From NCBI GenBank assembly GCA_007695285.1, contig REEC01000159.1:1-43290 (forward strand): a stretch of DNA of 43,290 nt. Direction: 5' to 3'. The position numbers were made by a program, and so were the translations under genes. This document shows, in pieces, positions 21,453 through 30,488 of the stretch (the stretch's first letter is position 1; each line of letters begins with the position of its first letter). Below the pieces are notes generated by a model. It searched no databases, was not told the DNA's origin, and was given only the letters and a program-made list of their open reading frames with translations. This DNA comes from Spirochaetaceae bacterium. GTDB taxonomy: Bacteria; Spirochaetota; Spirochaetia; DSM-27196; PXBQ01.

Positions 21453-22640
21453 ATGAATCACGAATTCTACATGGACCGAGCGCTCGAACTCGCGGCGCAC
21501 GGCCTCGGTTTTTCGTCGCCGAATCCGGCCGTCGGCGCCGTACTCGTCGCGGACGGGAAGGTCGTCGGCGCAGGATACCACGAACGCGCCGGAGCACCAC
21601 ACGCCGAAGCCGTCGCGACTCGGGAGGCGGGCTCTGCCGCGCGCGGAGCCGTTTTGTATTGCACCCTGGAGCCGTGTTGCCACCGAACGCCCGAGAAACG
21701 CACGCCGCCGTGCACCGACGCGATAGTCGCCGCGGGAGTCCGGCTGGTCGTCGTCGCGACGGCCGACCCGAATCCGCACGTCTCCGGCCGCGGTATCGCG
21801 GTGCTGCGCGCTGCGGGAATCGAGGTCATCGTCGGCGTCCGGCACGCCGAGGCAACCCGCATGAACGAGCCGTTTTTCCGGTTCATTCGGAGCGGTGTCC
21901 CGTTCGTGCACCTCAAGACCGCACAAAGTCTTGACGGGTACGTCGCGACGAGCGGAGGCGAGTCGAAGTGGATCACGCCGTCCGCGGCGCGGCGTGAGGT
22001 ACACGCGCTTCGGGCGCGGTACGACGCTGTGCTCGTCGGCGCCGGCACGGTACGCGCGGACAACCCGGCTCTCACGGTGCGCGACGTGGAAGGACGAAAC
22101 CCCGTGCGAATCGTTCTGACCTCATCGTGCGACGTCCCGGCCGACGCCGCGGTTTTCGATCACGCCGCGCGTACGATCGTACTCACCGGCGAAACGACCC
22201 CTCCGGACGCGATCGCTGCGCTCGAGAACGTCGGTGCGACGGTGATCGCGGTGCGCCGAACCACGTCGGGTGCCGATTCGCCGGCGAAACTCGATCCAAA
22301 CGAGGTGCTCCGCGCGCTCGCGACGAACGGCCTGACCTCGGTCCTCGTCGAAGGCGGTCCCGGGGTCGCGACGTCTTTCCTGGCCGCCGACGCGGTCGAC
22401 CGCGTCACCGTTTTTATCGCTCCGCGACTGTTTGGCGGTGGGAAACGCGCGTTTGGGGACCTCGGGCGGTCGAGCCTCGACGACGCGCCCGCGTACGACG
22501 CGGAGTGGCGATCGGTCGACGGGTGCGGCGTCGCGACGTGGCTGATCGATCCCGCGTCCGTTTCCGGTGAGTCGGACGACATCGCGCCGCACGCCGCGTG
22601 TGTGGGTGAGTGTGGCGCGGTTGCTCAGGAGGTGAGGTGA
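21453..22640 (+). CDS. ribD: RibD, bifunctional pyrimidine deaminase/reductase of riboflavin synthesis
   Basis: 395 residues. The N-terminal zinc deaminase (about 1-145) carries HAEAVAT and TLEPCCHRTP...PPCTDAI, supplying the His and two Cys zinc ligands; two or three extra residues separate the Cys motifs compared with E. coli. The C-terminal NADPH-dependent reductase (about 150-365) has HLKTAQSLDGYVA, ARYDAVLVGAGTVRADNP, TSVLVEGGPGVATSFL and FIAPRLFGGG. It converts the product of GTP cyclohydrolase II to the ribitylamino-uracil phosphate. First gene of the FMN-riboswitch operon; its stop overlaps the ribE start by one base. The C-terminus is extended by about 25 residues rich in Cys and acidic residues. 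Confidence 0.97.
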   Translation: MNHEFYMDRALELAAHGLGFSSPNPAVGAVLVADGKVVGAGYHERAGAPHAEAVATREAGSAARGAVLYCTLEPCCHRTPEKRTPPCTDAIVAAGVRLVVVATADPNPHVSGRGIAVLRAAGIEVIVGVRHAEATRMNEPFFRFIRSGVPFVHLKTAQSLDGYVATSGGESKWITPSAARREVHALRARYDAVLVGAGTVRADNPALTVRDVEGRNPVRIVLTSSCDVPADAAVFDHAARTIVLTGETTPPDAIAALENVGATVIAVRRTTSGADSPAKLDPNEVLRALATNGLTSVLVEGGPGVATSFLAADAVDRVTVFIAPRLFGGGKRAFGDLGRSSLDDAPAYDAEWRSVDGCGVATWLIDPASVSGESDDIAPHAACVGECGAVAQEVR

Positions 22641-23284
22641 TGTTCACGGGCATCATTACCGAGGTCGGTCGCGTACGCCGATCCGACCGCACGGCCGACG
22701 GCGTGAGACTCGCGGTGTACGGGCCACAAACGGTAGACGGCGTGCGAATCGGAGACTCGATCGCGATCGACGGTGCGTGCCAGACCGTTATCGCGGTCTC
22801 GGGTGACGTATTCGAGGTCGACTCGGTCGGTGCGACGATCGGGAAGACGACGCTCGGACGGCTGCGCGTCGGCGACTCGGTGAACCTCGAGAAGTCGTTG
22901 TGCGTCGGCGACCGGCTCGACGGGCATTTTGTCCAGGGCCACGTAAGCGCGGTAGGTCGTGTTATCGAGGTGAAACGTCGCGCGCAGAGTTTTTCCCTGG
23001 CGGTCGAGATACCCGAGTCGTGTCGACGCTACGTCGTTCCGGAAGGATCGATCGCGATCGACGGCGTCAGCCTGACCGTGGCTGCCGTACGCGGGAGCAC
23101 GGTCGAGATCAGCGTCGTGCCGCACACCGCGGACGTCACGACGCTCTCGGCCCTCGCGCCCGGCGCCGAGGTGAACATCGAGACCGATATCCTCGGCAGG
23201 TACGTCGAGAGTCTTACGGCACGAGAGCCGGGGGCGACTCGGGAGTTGAGTGAGAGTCAAGTCAGAGAGTGGGGGTTTTCATGA
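22640..23284 (+). CDS. ribE: RibE, riboflavin synthase alpha subunit
   Basis: 214 residues with an AGGAGG ribosome site. It has the two repeated lumazine-binding barrels: MFTGIITEVGRV...GACQTVI...GRLRVGDSVNLEKS, then FVQGHVSAVGRV...DGVSLTV...VVPHTADVTTL. It dismutates two 6,7-dimethyl-8-ribityllumazine molecules to riboflavin. The start overlaps the ribD stop (TGATG) and the end overlaps the ribB start (ATGA), so the genes are translationally coupled. Confidence 0.97.
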   Translation: MFTGIITEVGRVRRSDRTADGVRLAVYGPQTVDGVRIGDSIAIDGACQTVIAVSGDVFEVDSVGATIGKTTLGRLRVGDSVNLEKSLCVGDRLDGHFVQGHVSAVGRVIEVKRRAQSFSLAVEIPESCRRYVVPEGSIAIDGVSLTVAAVRGSTVEISVVPHTADVTTLSALAPGAEVNIETDILGRYVESLTAREPGATRELSESQVREWGFS

Positions 23285-23937
23285 CACATACAGATACATC
23301 GATACATAGAGGCGACACCGCGGCGGACACACAGTCGAAGCGAGTTGCCGAAGCCGTCAGGATCGTTCGTGAGGGTGGGGTCGTGATAATCGTTGACGAC
23401 GATGACCGCGAGTACGAAGGCGATTTTGTCGCGGCGGGAGGTACGATTACTCCGGAAGCAGTCAACCTCATGGTGACCCATGGGCGTGGGCTGCTCTGCG
23501 CTCCTATCTCTTCGAGTGTCGCCGCGCGACTCGAGCTCCCGGCGCAGAGCCACGTGAACACGTCACTACACGAGACTCGGTTCACGGTCTCGGTTGACGC
23601 GGTTCGCGGTACGACGACAGGGATCTCGGTCGGAGATCGCGCGATCACGATTCGCGCTCTTGCCGATCCGGCAACGGTCCCCTCGGATCTCGGCCGGCCC
23701 GGGCATATCTTCCCGATCGTCGGCGCCGACGGAGGGCTCGCCGAGCGCCGGGGCCACACCGAGGCGTCGCTTGAGCTCGTGCGGCGCGCGGGTCTGCCCG
23801 CCGCTGCGGCGATCTGCGAGATTCTCGACGATACCGGGGCAGCCGCGCGTGGCGCCGCTCTCGACGAGATCGCCGAGCGGCTCGGGGTGATGATCATAAG
23901 GGTGAACGACATCGCGGCGATCGGTGACGACAAATGA
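23281..23937 (+). CDS. ribB: RibB, 3,4-dihydroxy-2-butanone 4-phosphate synthase (stand-alone)
   Basis: 218 residues from ATG 23281 with GGGGG upstream. Family motifs are VIIVDDDDREYEGDFV (usually DxxDRENEGD), VTHGRGLLCAPI, RFTVSVDA, GTTTGISVGDRA, SDLGRPGHIFPI and GGLAERRGHTEASLEL. It makes the four-carbon unit of riboflavin from ribulose 5-phosphate. The common fused GTP cyclohydrolase II (RibA) domain is absent: the protein ends right after the synthase domain. So ribA must be encoded elsewhere or the pathway is incomplete here. Tyr replaces the usual Asn in the acidic active-site loop. Confidence 0.95.
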   Translation: MTHTDTSIHRGDTAADTQSKRVAEAVRIVREGGVVIIVDDDDREYEGDFVAAGGTITPEAVNLMVTHGRGLLCAPISSSVAARLELPAQSHVNTSLHETRFTVSVDAVRGTTTGISVGDRAITIRALADPATVPSDLGRPGHIFPIVGADGGLAERRGHTEASLELVRRAGLPAAAAICEILDDTGAAARGAALDEIAERLGVMIIRVNDIAAIGDDK

Positions 23938-23970
23938 CTGATGACGATAAACAACGAAGCAGGAGAAAAA

Positions 23971-24435
23971 ATGAAAACGATTGAAGGTGTGCTCGACGCA
24001 CGAGGGGTCCGGTTTGCGATAGTGCTGGGGCGATTCAACTCGCTGATCGGTGAGCGGCTTCTCGAAGGGGCGATAGACTGTCTCGATCGCCATGGTGCCG
24101 ACGCCGACGCGATAACCGTGGTCCGCGTGCCCGGGGCATTCGAGATCCCGCTCGTCGCGGCTCGTCTCGCCGCGCACGAACAGTACGACGCGGTGATCTG
24201 CCTCGGTGCCGTTATTCGGGGATCGACGCCGCACTTCGAGTACGTCGCGAACGAGGCCGCGAAGGGTATCGCTCACGCGGCGTTGAACTCGGGAAAACCC
24301 GTTATATTCGGCGTTCTCACGTGCGACACGATCGAGCAGGCGCTCGAGCGCGCGGGGACGAAGGCCGGCAACAAAGGCTGGGACGCCGCGATGGCAGCGA
24401 TCGAGACCGCCGACGTCGTGAAAAAAATCGGTTAA
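23971..24435 (+). CDS. ribH: RibH, 6,7-dimethyl-8-ribityllumazine synthase
   Basis: 154 residues, the usual length, from ATG 23971 with AGGAGA 4 nt upstream; an in-frame ATG at 23941 lacks such a site. Motifs are [47 protein letters not shown] (catalytic His) and [15 protein letters not shown]...[14 protein letters not shown]. It joins the ribitylamino-uracil and the butanone phosphate. The last gene of the operon; its TAA shares the palindrome TTAA with the stop of the convergent chemoreceptor gene, and no terminator lies between them. Confidence 0.97.
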   Translation: MKTIEGVLDARGVRFAIVLGRFNSLIGERLLEGAIDCLDRHGADADAITVVRVPGAFEIPLVAARLAAHEQYDAVICLGAVIRGSTPHFEYVANEAAKGIAHAALNSGKPVIFGVLTCDTIEQALERAGTKAGNKGWDAAMAAIETADVVKKIG

Positions 24436-26153
24436 GTGCGCGCCGGGCGGTCGGCAGCGTCGGCGTCAGCGATCGCTTCTATCCCCGCCCGGTACAAAAC
24501 GCGCGATATCTCGTTCGCCGCGCCCAATACCTCTTCCACCGTCTTCTCGAGTTCGCCGCTCTGTTCTGCGACTCCGTTCACGCGCTCGAGCATCCGGTTG
24601 TTCGCGTCGGTGATCTGCAACATCGAGTTTACCATTCGCGAACGGCCTTGCTCCATCTCGCTCGACGCACCGGCGACCTCCGCCGTCAATCCGACTATGC
24701 GGTGCAGCGCGACCGTGACCTGTTCGCTCCCTTCGGCTTGCTCCGCCATCGCCGCGTTGATCTCGCGTTCGCGATCGTGAACCTCGCTTATGATGCCGCC
24801 GAGTTTTTCAACCGCCTGTTGCGACGCGGTGCTCGCCGCGACGCACGTTTCGATCTTATTTCCGATCGAGGTCAGGTTTGTCGAGATTGTCTTTGATTGT
24901 GTCGATGCGTTCTCGGCGAGTTTTCGGATTTCATCGGCGACGACGGCAAAGCCGCGGCCTGCGTCGCCCGCGTGCGCAGCTTCGATCGCCGCGTTCATCG
25001 CGAGTAGATTGGTTTGGGCCGAGATCGTCTGCAGAACGCGGTTTGCCTCGTTCAAACCGGTTGAGTCGCTCGCGATCTCGCGGACAAGCGTATCGACCTC
25101 ACCCATGCGCGCGCTGCCGATGCGAGACTGCTCGTCGAGCGTCGTGAAGCGTTCGGAGTTCGACTCGAGGACTTGCCGCAACGACTTGATGTTCGCGACC
25201 ATCTCTTCGATCGCGGCCGACGCCTGTTCGACCATCGACGACTGATCCTGGATCAGCGTGTCGAGTGACTCGATCGCACGGCTGATCTGCTCGATTACCG
25301 AGCTGCTCTCCTGCGACTCGCGCGTCTGCGCGTCGACCGAGTCGCGCATCTCGTCGATCGCGGTTCCGATGAACCGAACCGCCGTACGCGTCGTCGCCAT
25401 TCGCCGGTCGATCGTCTGTTCGACGACGCGGAGCTCTTTCAACGACTCCCGAAAAGCCTCGACCTCGGCCGCGGCCGCGGTAATTCCTTGAAGCAGGAGC
25501 CGATGGTGGCGGGCAAGCTTGTTTTCGACAAGCGTGGAAGCGGATCCGTGTGAGAGCGAACGATTCGATGCTTCGATCAAGTCGCGGTGAAAACTGTTGC
25601 TGCGGCGGAGCCTGACGTCGATTCCGCACACTCCGACGGTCTCTGTAGCGCGAACGATGGGCACCGCTATCGTCGTCATCAGGACCGTCTCGTCGCCGAA
25701 CGGGTACTCGAACGGATCAAGCAGGACCTTTGTTCCGGCTCGAAGCGGCTCCGTGTAGAACTTCTCGCGTTCGACGCGGGGAATCGACATCTCGGCGATT
25801 CCCGTCTCGGCGTGGTACACGTAGAGCGAAAAGTACGTCGCTGAGTCGCGGAGCGCGCCGGGCTCGAAAGCGACCCAGACGCCGAAGTACTCGAGATTCT
25901 GCTCGAGGATGCGCGAGAGAGACTGTTTCAAACTCGCGTCGTCGGTGTCGGCGCTCCAACCGCTCGAAAGGACACGCAGTTCCTCGGCGGAGATTTCAGC
26001 ATTCCTGACGACGGTATACTCGGGCAGTACACGGTCGCGCAGTTCGACAGCCAGCGCGGAGTCGATCGACGCCGCGCGCCGCAGACGGATTCCGAGAATC
26101 ACGGCTGTGGTCGCCCACCCAATAAGTGCGACCGCAGTAATTGCTACCCACAT
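24432..26153 (-). CDS. Methyl-accepting chemotaxis protein with Cache-like sensor and a single membrane helix
   Basis: 573 residues from ATG 26153 (a GTG directly upstream is also possible). The N-terminus is one hydrophobic helix ([19 protein letters not shown]). Residues about 60-195 resemble a Cache domain ([53 protein letters not shown]). The signalling hairpin has [20 protein letters not shown] and [16 protein letters not shown], which bind CheA/CheW. I see no second membrane helix or HAMP between sensor and signalling domain, where both are normal, so the sensor may be cytoplasmic. The start overlaps the avtA stop, suggesting co-transcription with amino-acid metabolism. Confidence 0.9.
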   Translation of the reverse strand: MWVAITAVALIGWATTAVILGIRLRRAASIDSALAVELRDRVLPEYTVVRNAEISAEELRVLSSGWSADTDDASLKQSLSRILEQNLEYFGVWVAFEPGALRDSATYFSLYVYHAETGIAEMSIPRVEREKFYTEPLRAGTKVLLDPFEYPFGDETVLMTTIAVPIVRATETVGVCGIDVRLRRSNSFHRDLIEASNRSLSHGSASTLVENKLARHHRLLLQGITAAAAEVEAFRESLKELRVVEQTIDRRMATTRTAVRFIGTAIDEMRDSVDAQTRESQESSSVIEQISRAIESLDTLIQDQSSMVEQASAAIEEMVANIKSLRQVLESNSERFTTLDEQSRIGSARMGEVDTLVREIASDSTGLNEANRVLQTISAQTNLLAMNAAIEAAHAGDAGRGFAVVADEIRKLAENASTQSKTISTNLTSIGNKIETCVAASTASQQAVEKLGGIISEVHDREREINAAMAEQAEGSEQVTVALHRIVGLTAEVAGASSEMEQGRSRMVNSMLQITDANNRMLERVNGVAEQSGELEKTVEEVLGAANEISRVLYRAGIEAIADADAADRPART

Positions 26154-27472
26154 CACTTCGAACCTCCCCGATGAATTCGTCCGTGTTTCATTGTATCGAC
26201 TCCGCTTTCCCCCGAGTAAACCGTCTGCACCTCGCGCGCGATAATTTCGATCCCGCGTTTGACGTCGGCGGGATCGTGCGCGTAGTTCAAACGGATACAC
26301 CGATCGCGGTGCTCCCACGTCTCTTCGGTTCCGAAGAAAAAGTACTCACCCGGGACAACGATGACGTGCTGATCCTTGAGCCTTTCGTACAGCTGTTTCG
26401 TCGTGATCGGGAACTCTTTGAACCAGAGCCAGAGGAAGAGCGAACCCTCGCACCGATGCAGCGAGTACGGGATGTCGTCGGCGAACGAGGTCCGAACGAC
26501 TTCCTGCGCTCGCGTCGAACGCTCGAGGTAGAACGGCCTGACAACATCGCGGCTCAAGCGCAGGAGCTCGCCGTTTCCGAGCAGCGGTTCGACCATGACT
26601 TGGCCGATACTCCCGTTTGCGAGGCTCACGATCGCGTTCGCGGCCGAGACCGCCCGAGCGATCGGCTCCGGAGCGATAATGATTCCCGTGCGCGTGCTCG
26701 GAAGGCCGATCTTCGAGAGGCTCATGCTCACGACCGTGTTGTCGTTGAAGATCGGCGTGACGTCCGAGAAAATGATGTCCGGGAACGGCGTTCCGTACGC
26801 GTTGTCGACGATCAGCGGAATACCCGCCGCGCGTGCGGTCATGTCGAGGCGCGCGAGTTCGGCGTCGGTCAGCACGTTTCCCGACGGATTCGTCGGCCGT
26901 GACACGCAGATCGCGCCGATCTCGGGGTCAGTCGCGAGCAACTCGTCGAGGGTATCGAACGCGATATGATACTTGTGCGTGTGCGCGTCGATCTGCTCGA
27001 TACGCGGTTTGAGCGCCACGAAATCGCGCGGATCGAGTCCCTGGTCGGCGTACCCGATGTACTCGGGCAGGAGCGGAAACAGGATTTTCCGCCGACCGAC
27101 CGCCGACTCGCCCGCGAGAAGGTTCAGCAGAAGAAAGAAGCCGGTCTGGCTGCCGTTCGTGATCGCGATGTTCTCCGGCCCGACGTCCCATCCGAACTCG
27201 GCCCGGAAAAGAGAGGCGAGCGCGACGACGAAACTCGCCTTTCCCTGCGGCGTGTCGTAGTTCGCGACCATGCGTTCGAACTCGTCGCCGTTCGCGAGAA
27301 TCTCCTCCATCCTCCGTCGCCACACCGCGTTCATCGCGGGGATATGCGCGGGGTTCCCACCGCCGAGCATGTACTTCTTCTCGGACCCGGCCATCGCCTT
27401 CCCGAGATCGTCCATCAACTCGAGGATTCCGCTCTTCGCGGTAAACTTCTCTCCGAAACGTGATAACTGCAC
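26153..27472 (-). CDS. avtA: Valine--pyruvate aminotransferase
   Basis: 439 residues from GTG 27472. Diagnostic N-terminus SRFGEKFTAKSGILELMDDL and MLGGGNPAHIPAM match AvtA. PLP-site motifs are ITNGSQTG, SRPTNPSGNVLTD, VDNAYGTPFP and the Schiff-base lysine K254 in SMSLSKIGLPSTRTG. It moves an amino group between valine and pyruvate/alanine. No Shine-Dalgarno precedes the GTG; the -10 box ends 7 bp upstream, which suggests a leaderless mRNA. The gene overlaps the following chemoreceptor gene by one base. Confidence 0.93.
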   Translation of the reverse strand: MQLSRFGEKFTAKSGILELMDDLGKAMAGSEKKYMLGGGNPAHIPAMNAVWRRRMEEILANGDEFERMVANYDTPQGKASFVVALASLFRAEFGWDVGPENIAITNGSQTGFFLLLNLLAGESAVGRRKILFPLLPEYIGYADQGLDPRDFVALKPRIEQIDAHTHKYHIAFDTLDELLATDPEIGAICVSRPTNPSGNVLTDAELARLDMTARAAGIPLIVDNAYGTPFPDIIFSDVTPIFNDNTVVSMSLSKIGLPSTRTGIIIAPEPIARAVSAANAIVSLANGSIGQVMVEPLLGNGELLRLSRDVVRPFYLERSTRAQEVVRTSFADDIPYSLHRCEGSLFLWLWFKEFPITTKQLYERLKDQHVIVVPGEYFFFGTEETWEHRDRCIRLNYAHDPADVKRGIEIIAREVQTVYSGESGVDTMKHGRIHRGGSK

Positions 27473-27479
27473 GCCGGGA

Positions 27480-27509
27480 AGTATACCGGAAGAACCGAGA
27501 GTCTGACAG
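27480..27509 (-). promoter_or_regulatory. Promoter of avtA
   Basis: On the minus strand CTGTCA (27509-27504), an 18-bp spacer and TATACT (27485-27480). The predicted transcription start falls at or next to the GTG start codon at 27472. Confidence 0.55.
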
Positions 27510-27561
27510 GGGGGATGGCCAGGAAGTCGGAATCGGATAGTATGGGCGAGGAGGAGACGAG

Positions 27562-28926
27562 ATGAAACCGAACGTTGTTTTTGTGTTCGCGGACCAATGG
27601 CGTGGCGAGGCGACGGGTTTCGGAGGAAACCCCGCAGTTCGGACCCCGAACCTCGACCGGCTTGCCGCCGAGAGCCTGAACTTCACGAACGCGACGTCGG
27701 GATTCCCCGTATGCACTCCGTACCGCGCGTGTTTCCTGACCGGACAGTATCCGCACACGCACGGGTTGTTCCTCAACGACGCGCATCTCGAACCGAACGG
27801 CAACGGTATCGGCGACGCGTTCGCGCGCGGCGGGTACGACACCGCGTATATCGGGAAGTGGCACGTCAACGGACGCGGACGAAGCTCACCGATTCGGAAG
27901 CAGTTTCGCCAGGGGTTTGAGTACTGGAAAGTGCTTGAGTGCACGCACGACTACAATGACTCCGCGTACTACGACGGAACATCCGACCGGAAGCTCGTCT
28001 GGGACGGGTACGATGCCGACGCCCAGACCGACGACGCGATTCGGTACATCTGCGAGCACGACAACACCCGGCCGTTTTTCCTCGTGCTCTCGTGGGGACC
28101 TCCGCACAATCCGTACGAGACGGCGCCCGAGAGCTTCCGAGATATGTACCGGCCGTCGGAAGTCGCGCTCCGACCGAACGTGCCGCGCGAATGCGAGACG
28201 AAGGCGCGGGAGGAACTCGCCGGATACTACGCGCACTGCAGCGCGCTCGACGCGTGCGCGGGTCGGTTGCTCGCGGCACTCGATACCAAAGGGATCGCCG
28301 ACGACACGATTTTCGTGTTCACGTCGGATCATGGCGATATGCTCTGGTCTCACGGCCTCGAGAGGAAACAAAAACCGTGGGACGAATCGGTGCGCGTGCC
28401 GTTTCTGCTCCGGTACCCGCGCGCGTTTGGACGCACCGGCCGCGCGATCGGCGACCTCTTTATCGACTCACCCGACATCATGCCGACATTACTCGGCCTA
28501 AGCGACGTGCCGATACCTCCAACCGTCGAAGGCCTGGACTACTCCGACCACATCGTCCGCGACACGCGCCCCGAGGAGCCGTGCGCCGTGCTCGCGTGTT
28601 ACCATCCGTTCGGCGAGTGGCCGCGCGGCGCGCGAGGCGGCGTCTTCGGTCTCACGGGCCGCGAGTACCGCGGGGTCCGGACGCAGCGGTACACGTACGT
28701 GCGTACGCTCGACGGCCCATGGTTGTTGTACGACAACGCGGTCGACCCGTATCAGCTCACGAACGTGATCGAGCACCCCGCGTACGCCGAGACGCGTCTC
28801 TACCTCGATGATCTACTCTCGCGTCGTCTCGCCGCTCGCGGCGACGAGTTCCTGCCGGGAACCGTGTACGTCGACCGGTTTGGGTACGAGCTCGACGCGA
28901 ACGGAACGATCCCGTACACGCTGTAG
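27562..28926 (+). CDS. Formylglycine-dependent sulfatase (type I)
   Basis: 454 residues, ATG preceded by GAGGAGGAGA. The start MKPNVVFVFADQWRGEATG provides the first metal ligand. The active-site signature is C51-TPY-R55 (C-x-P-x-R). Further motifs are AYIGKWH, LSWGPPHNPYE, FVFTSDHGDM and SVRVPFLLRYP. No signal peptide, hence cytoplasmic. It is not a close copy of the 3966-5306 enzyme and has its own promoter region, divergent from avtA. It could act on sulfated glycans, in keeping with the glycosidases further right; the substrate is unknown. Confidence 0.93.
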   Translation: MKPNVVFVFADQWRGEATGFGGNPAVRTPNLDRLAAESLNFTNATSGFPVCTPYRACFLTGQYPHTHGLFLNDAHLEPNGNGIGDAFARGGYDTAYIGKWHVNGRGRSSPIRKQFRQGFEYWKVLECTHDYNDSAYYDGTSDRKLVWDGYDADAQTDDAIRYICEHDNTRPFFLVLSWGPPHNPYETAPESFRDMYRPSEVALRPNVPRECETKAREELAGYYAHCSALDACAGRLLAALDTKGIADDTIFVFTSDHGDMLWSHGLERKQKPWDESVRVPFLLRYPRAFGRTGRAIGDLFIDSPDIMPTLLGLSDVPIPPTVEGLDYSDHIVRDTRPEEPCAVLACYHPFGEWPRGARGGVFGLTGREYRGVRTQRYTYVRTLDGPWLLYDNAVDPYQLTNVIEHPAYAETRLYLDDLLSRRLAARGDEFLPGTVYVDRFGYELDANGTIPYTL

Positions 28927-28947
28927 ACCGAGGACGGTCTCTTACAG
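28921..28947. terminator. Hairpin between convergent sulfatase and methyltransferase genes
   Basis: AGACCG-AGGA-CGGTCT (28925-28940), extended by CTGTA/TACAG with a short bulge, lies across both stop codons. No long T-run follows on either strand, so it is at best a weak bidirectional terminator. Confidence 0.35.
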
Positions 28948-30312
28948 CCCGTACTCGGCCAGGATCGTCTTGCCCGGCTCGAGCAGGGGCTCCATCATCG
29001 CGACGAACTCGTCTTCCCGCGTCGGGATCGACTCGAGTTCCTCGCGGATACGCGGGATCCATTCGCGCTCGCGGTCGCCGATCGCGAGCCGGCCCGACCC
29101 GACCGCGTGCTCCATGAGCTCGAGCGCCTTCTTCGCACCGCGCAGCCCGGCGTCAAGGTGCGTCTCGGCCGAGACGATCGCGCGCGAGATCTCGGTCACG
29201 TTCTCCGGCGCGAGAATGAACGCCTGCGGGTCGCGCGACGCGTCGGACGCGACGAAGAGGTCCTGCAAAACGCCGGCGGTTCCCGCGCGTGTCGCTTCGT
29301 TCATGAGCCGCGTATCGTACGCGAGCTGTTCGAGCGACACGACCGGCGCGATCGCGCCGAGCAACATCACGTTCTGCACCGACTCGTTGCTCCAGAGGTC
29401 GCACGCGGCGGCGGAGATGTTTCCGACCTGGCTCAAGTGCGCGCACGCCGCGGTCTTGCCTTCCATCGAGATCGGGATGCCGGTGATCGCTTTGATGAAC
29501 GGTCCTTCGTACCCGCAGTCCTTGTCCGGACCGACCGCGCCCTGCTCGTACGCGACGAGCGTCCGCACGATCGAGAGCACCCGGTCGACCGCAGCAAACA
29601 CGCGCGGGATGTAGTTTTTCTCTGCGAGCACCATCGAGGTATTCGCAAATCCACACGCGGTGTCGCCGCCCGCGACACGGCCGGTCGCCGCGGCGATATC
29701 GACGATGCGAGACCACAGGAACTTCATGTCGCGCACACCGAGCACCAGGAGCGCGAACGCCGCGGCCTTCACGTCGCACGTGAGGACCGCGTCGTCGTGG
29801 ATCTCTTTGCCGCCGGTGCTCTCGATCGAGAGCAGGTTTCCTCCGGCGCGCGCGCCCTGCTCAAAGAGCTGCATCATCGTGTCGATGTACGGACTCGTGC
29901 GCATCCGCGGAGGCGTCTCGTAGTCACGCGTATCGTTCGGCGTCAGCCGGACTTCGGCCCGGAGACCGTTTTTCGCAAACGCGGCTTCACAGAGCTCCGA
30001 GAGCACGGTCGTGATCTCGACGCCGATCTCGGGCTCGAGCGTCATCTCGAGCAGCGTCTCAAACTCGATCACGACACCGTCGAGACCGAGAGCGGCCGAC
30101 CTCTCGAGCACCGCCGACGCGACCGATCGGTACTGTTCCACGATTCCCGGCAGGTTTGCGCGGTTTACCGACGTCTCGGCGAGCGTGAAGTTCAGTTCCG
30201 GGTACACCGTGCCCGCGCCGATCGTAAGACCGTGGCGTGCGGTAACCGGGTACGGTGCGTACCCAAAGATCAGCTTTTTGGGATCATCGATCGCCAACGT
30301 AGAGTATTTCAT
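28942..30312 (-). CDS. mtaB: MtaB-type methanol:corrinoid methyltransferase
   Basis: 456 residues from ATG 30312 with AGGAGG upstream. The sequence follows archaeal and clostridial MtaB throughout: GAGTVYPELNFTLAET, LSIESTGGKE, GGDTACGFANT, GAVGPDKDCGYEGPFIKAITG, SMEGKTAACAH and LWSNESVQNV. The three zinc ligands of Methanosarcina barkeri MtaB (Glu164, Cys220, Cys269) correspond to E164, C220 and C266 here, so the active site looks intact. It transfers the methyl group of methanol, or a related methylated compound, to a corrinoid protein. No corrinoid protein (MtaC) or MtaA-like partner is in the window, and no cobalamin riboswitch precedes it. An enzyme for another O-methyl substrate is possible. 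Confidence 0.9.
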   Translation of the reverse strand: MKYSTLAIDDPKKLIFGYAPYPVTARHGLTIGAGTVYPELNFTLAETSVNRANLPGIVEQYRSVASAVLERSAALGLDGVVIEFETLLEMTLEPEIGVEITTVLSELCEAAFAKNGLRAEVRLTPNDTRDYETPPRMRTSPYIDTMMQLFEQGARAGGNLLSIESTGGKEIHDDAVLTCDVKAAAFALLVLGVRDMKFLWSRIVDIAAATGRVAGGDTACGFANTSMVLAEKNYIPRVFAAVDRVLSIVRTLVAYEQGAVGPDKDCGYEGPFIKAITGIPISMEGKTAACAHLSQVGNISAAACDLWSNESVQNVMLLGAIAPVVSLEQLAYDTRLMNEATRAGTAGVLQDLFVASDASRDPQAFILAPENVTEISRAIVSAETHLDAGLRGAKKALELMEHAVGSGRLAIGDREREWIPRIREELESIPTREDEFVAMMEPLLEPGKTILAEYGL

Positions 30313-30429
30313 GTGGCCTCCTATCACAAAAATCGTACCACACAAAACAGGAGTCGTATTGTAAGAAATTGCCGCGTTTGGGACTCTGTTGTCATTTCGT
30401 GACCGACGCCGGCGCGAGACACGATTCGC

Positions 30430-30453
30430 GATATGTGCTACTCTGTGCATATC
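30430..30453. repeat. Operator-like inverted repeat upstream of the aldo/keto reductase
   Basis: GATATG (30430-30435) and CATATC (30448-30453) flank a 12-bp centre containing TACTCT, a possible -10 for the plus strand. It lies 36 bp before the reductase start and could bind a dimeric regulator. No good -35 is seen. Confidence 0.35.
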
Positions 30454-30488
30454 TTACGGATAACCTAAACACAAACGGGGAGTGACTC

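Noticed and set aside
23941..23970. Earlier ATG (23941) as ribH start
   Set aside because: It lacks a ribosome site; AGGAGA 4 nt before ATG 23971 and the normal 154-residue length favour the later start.
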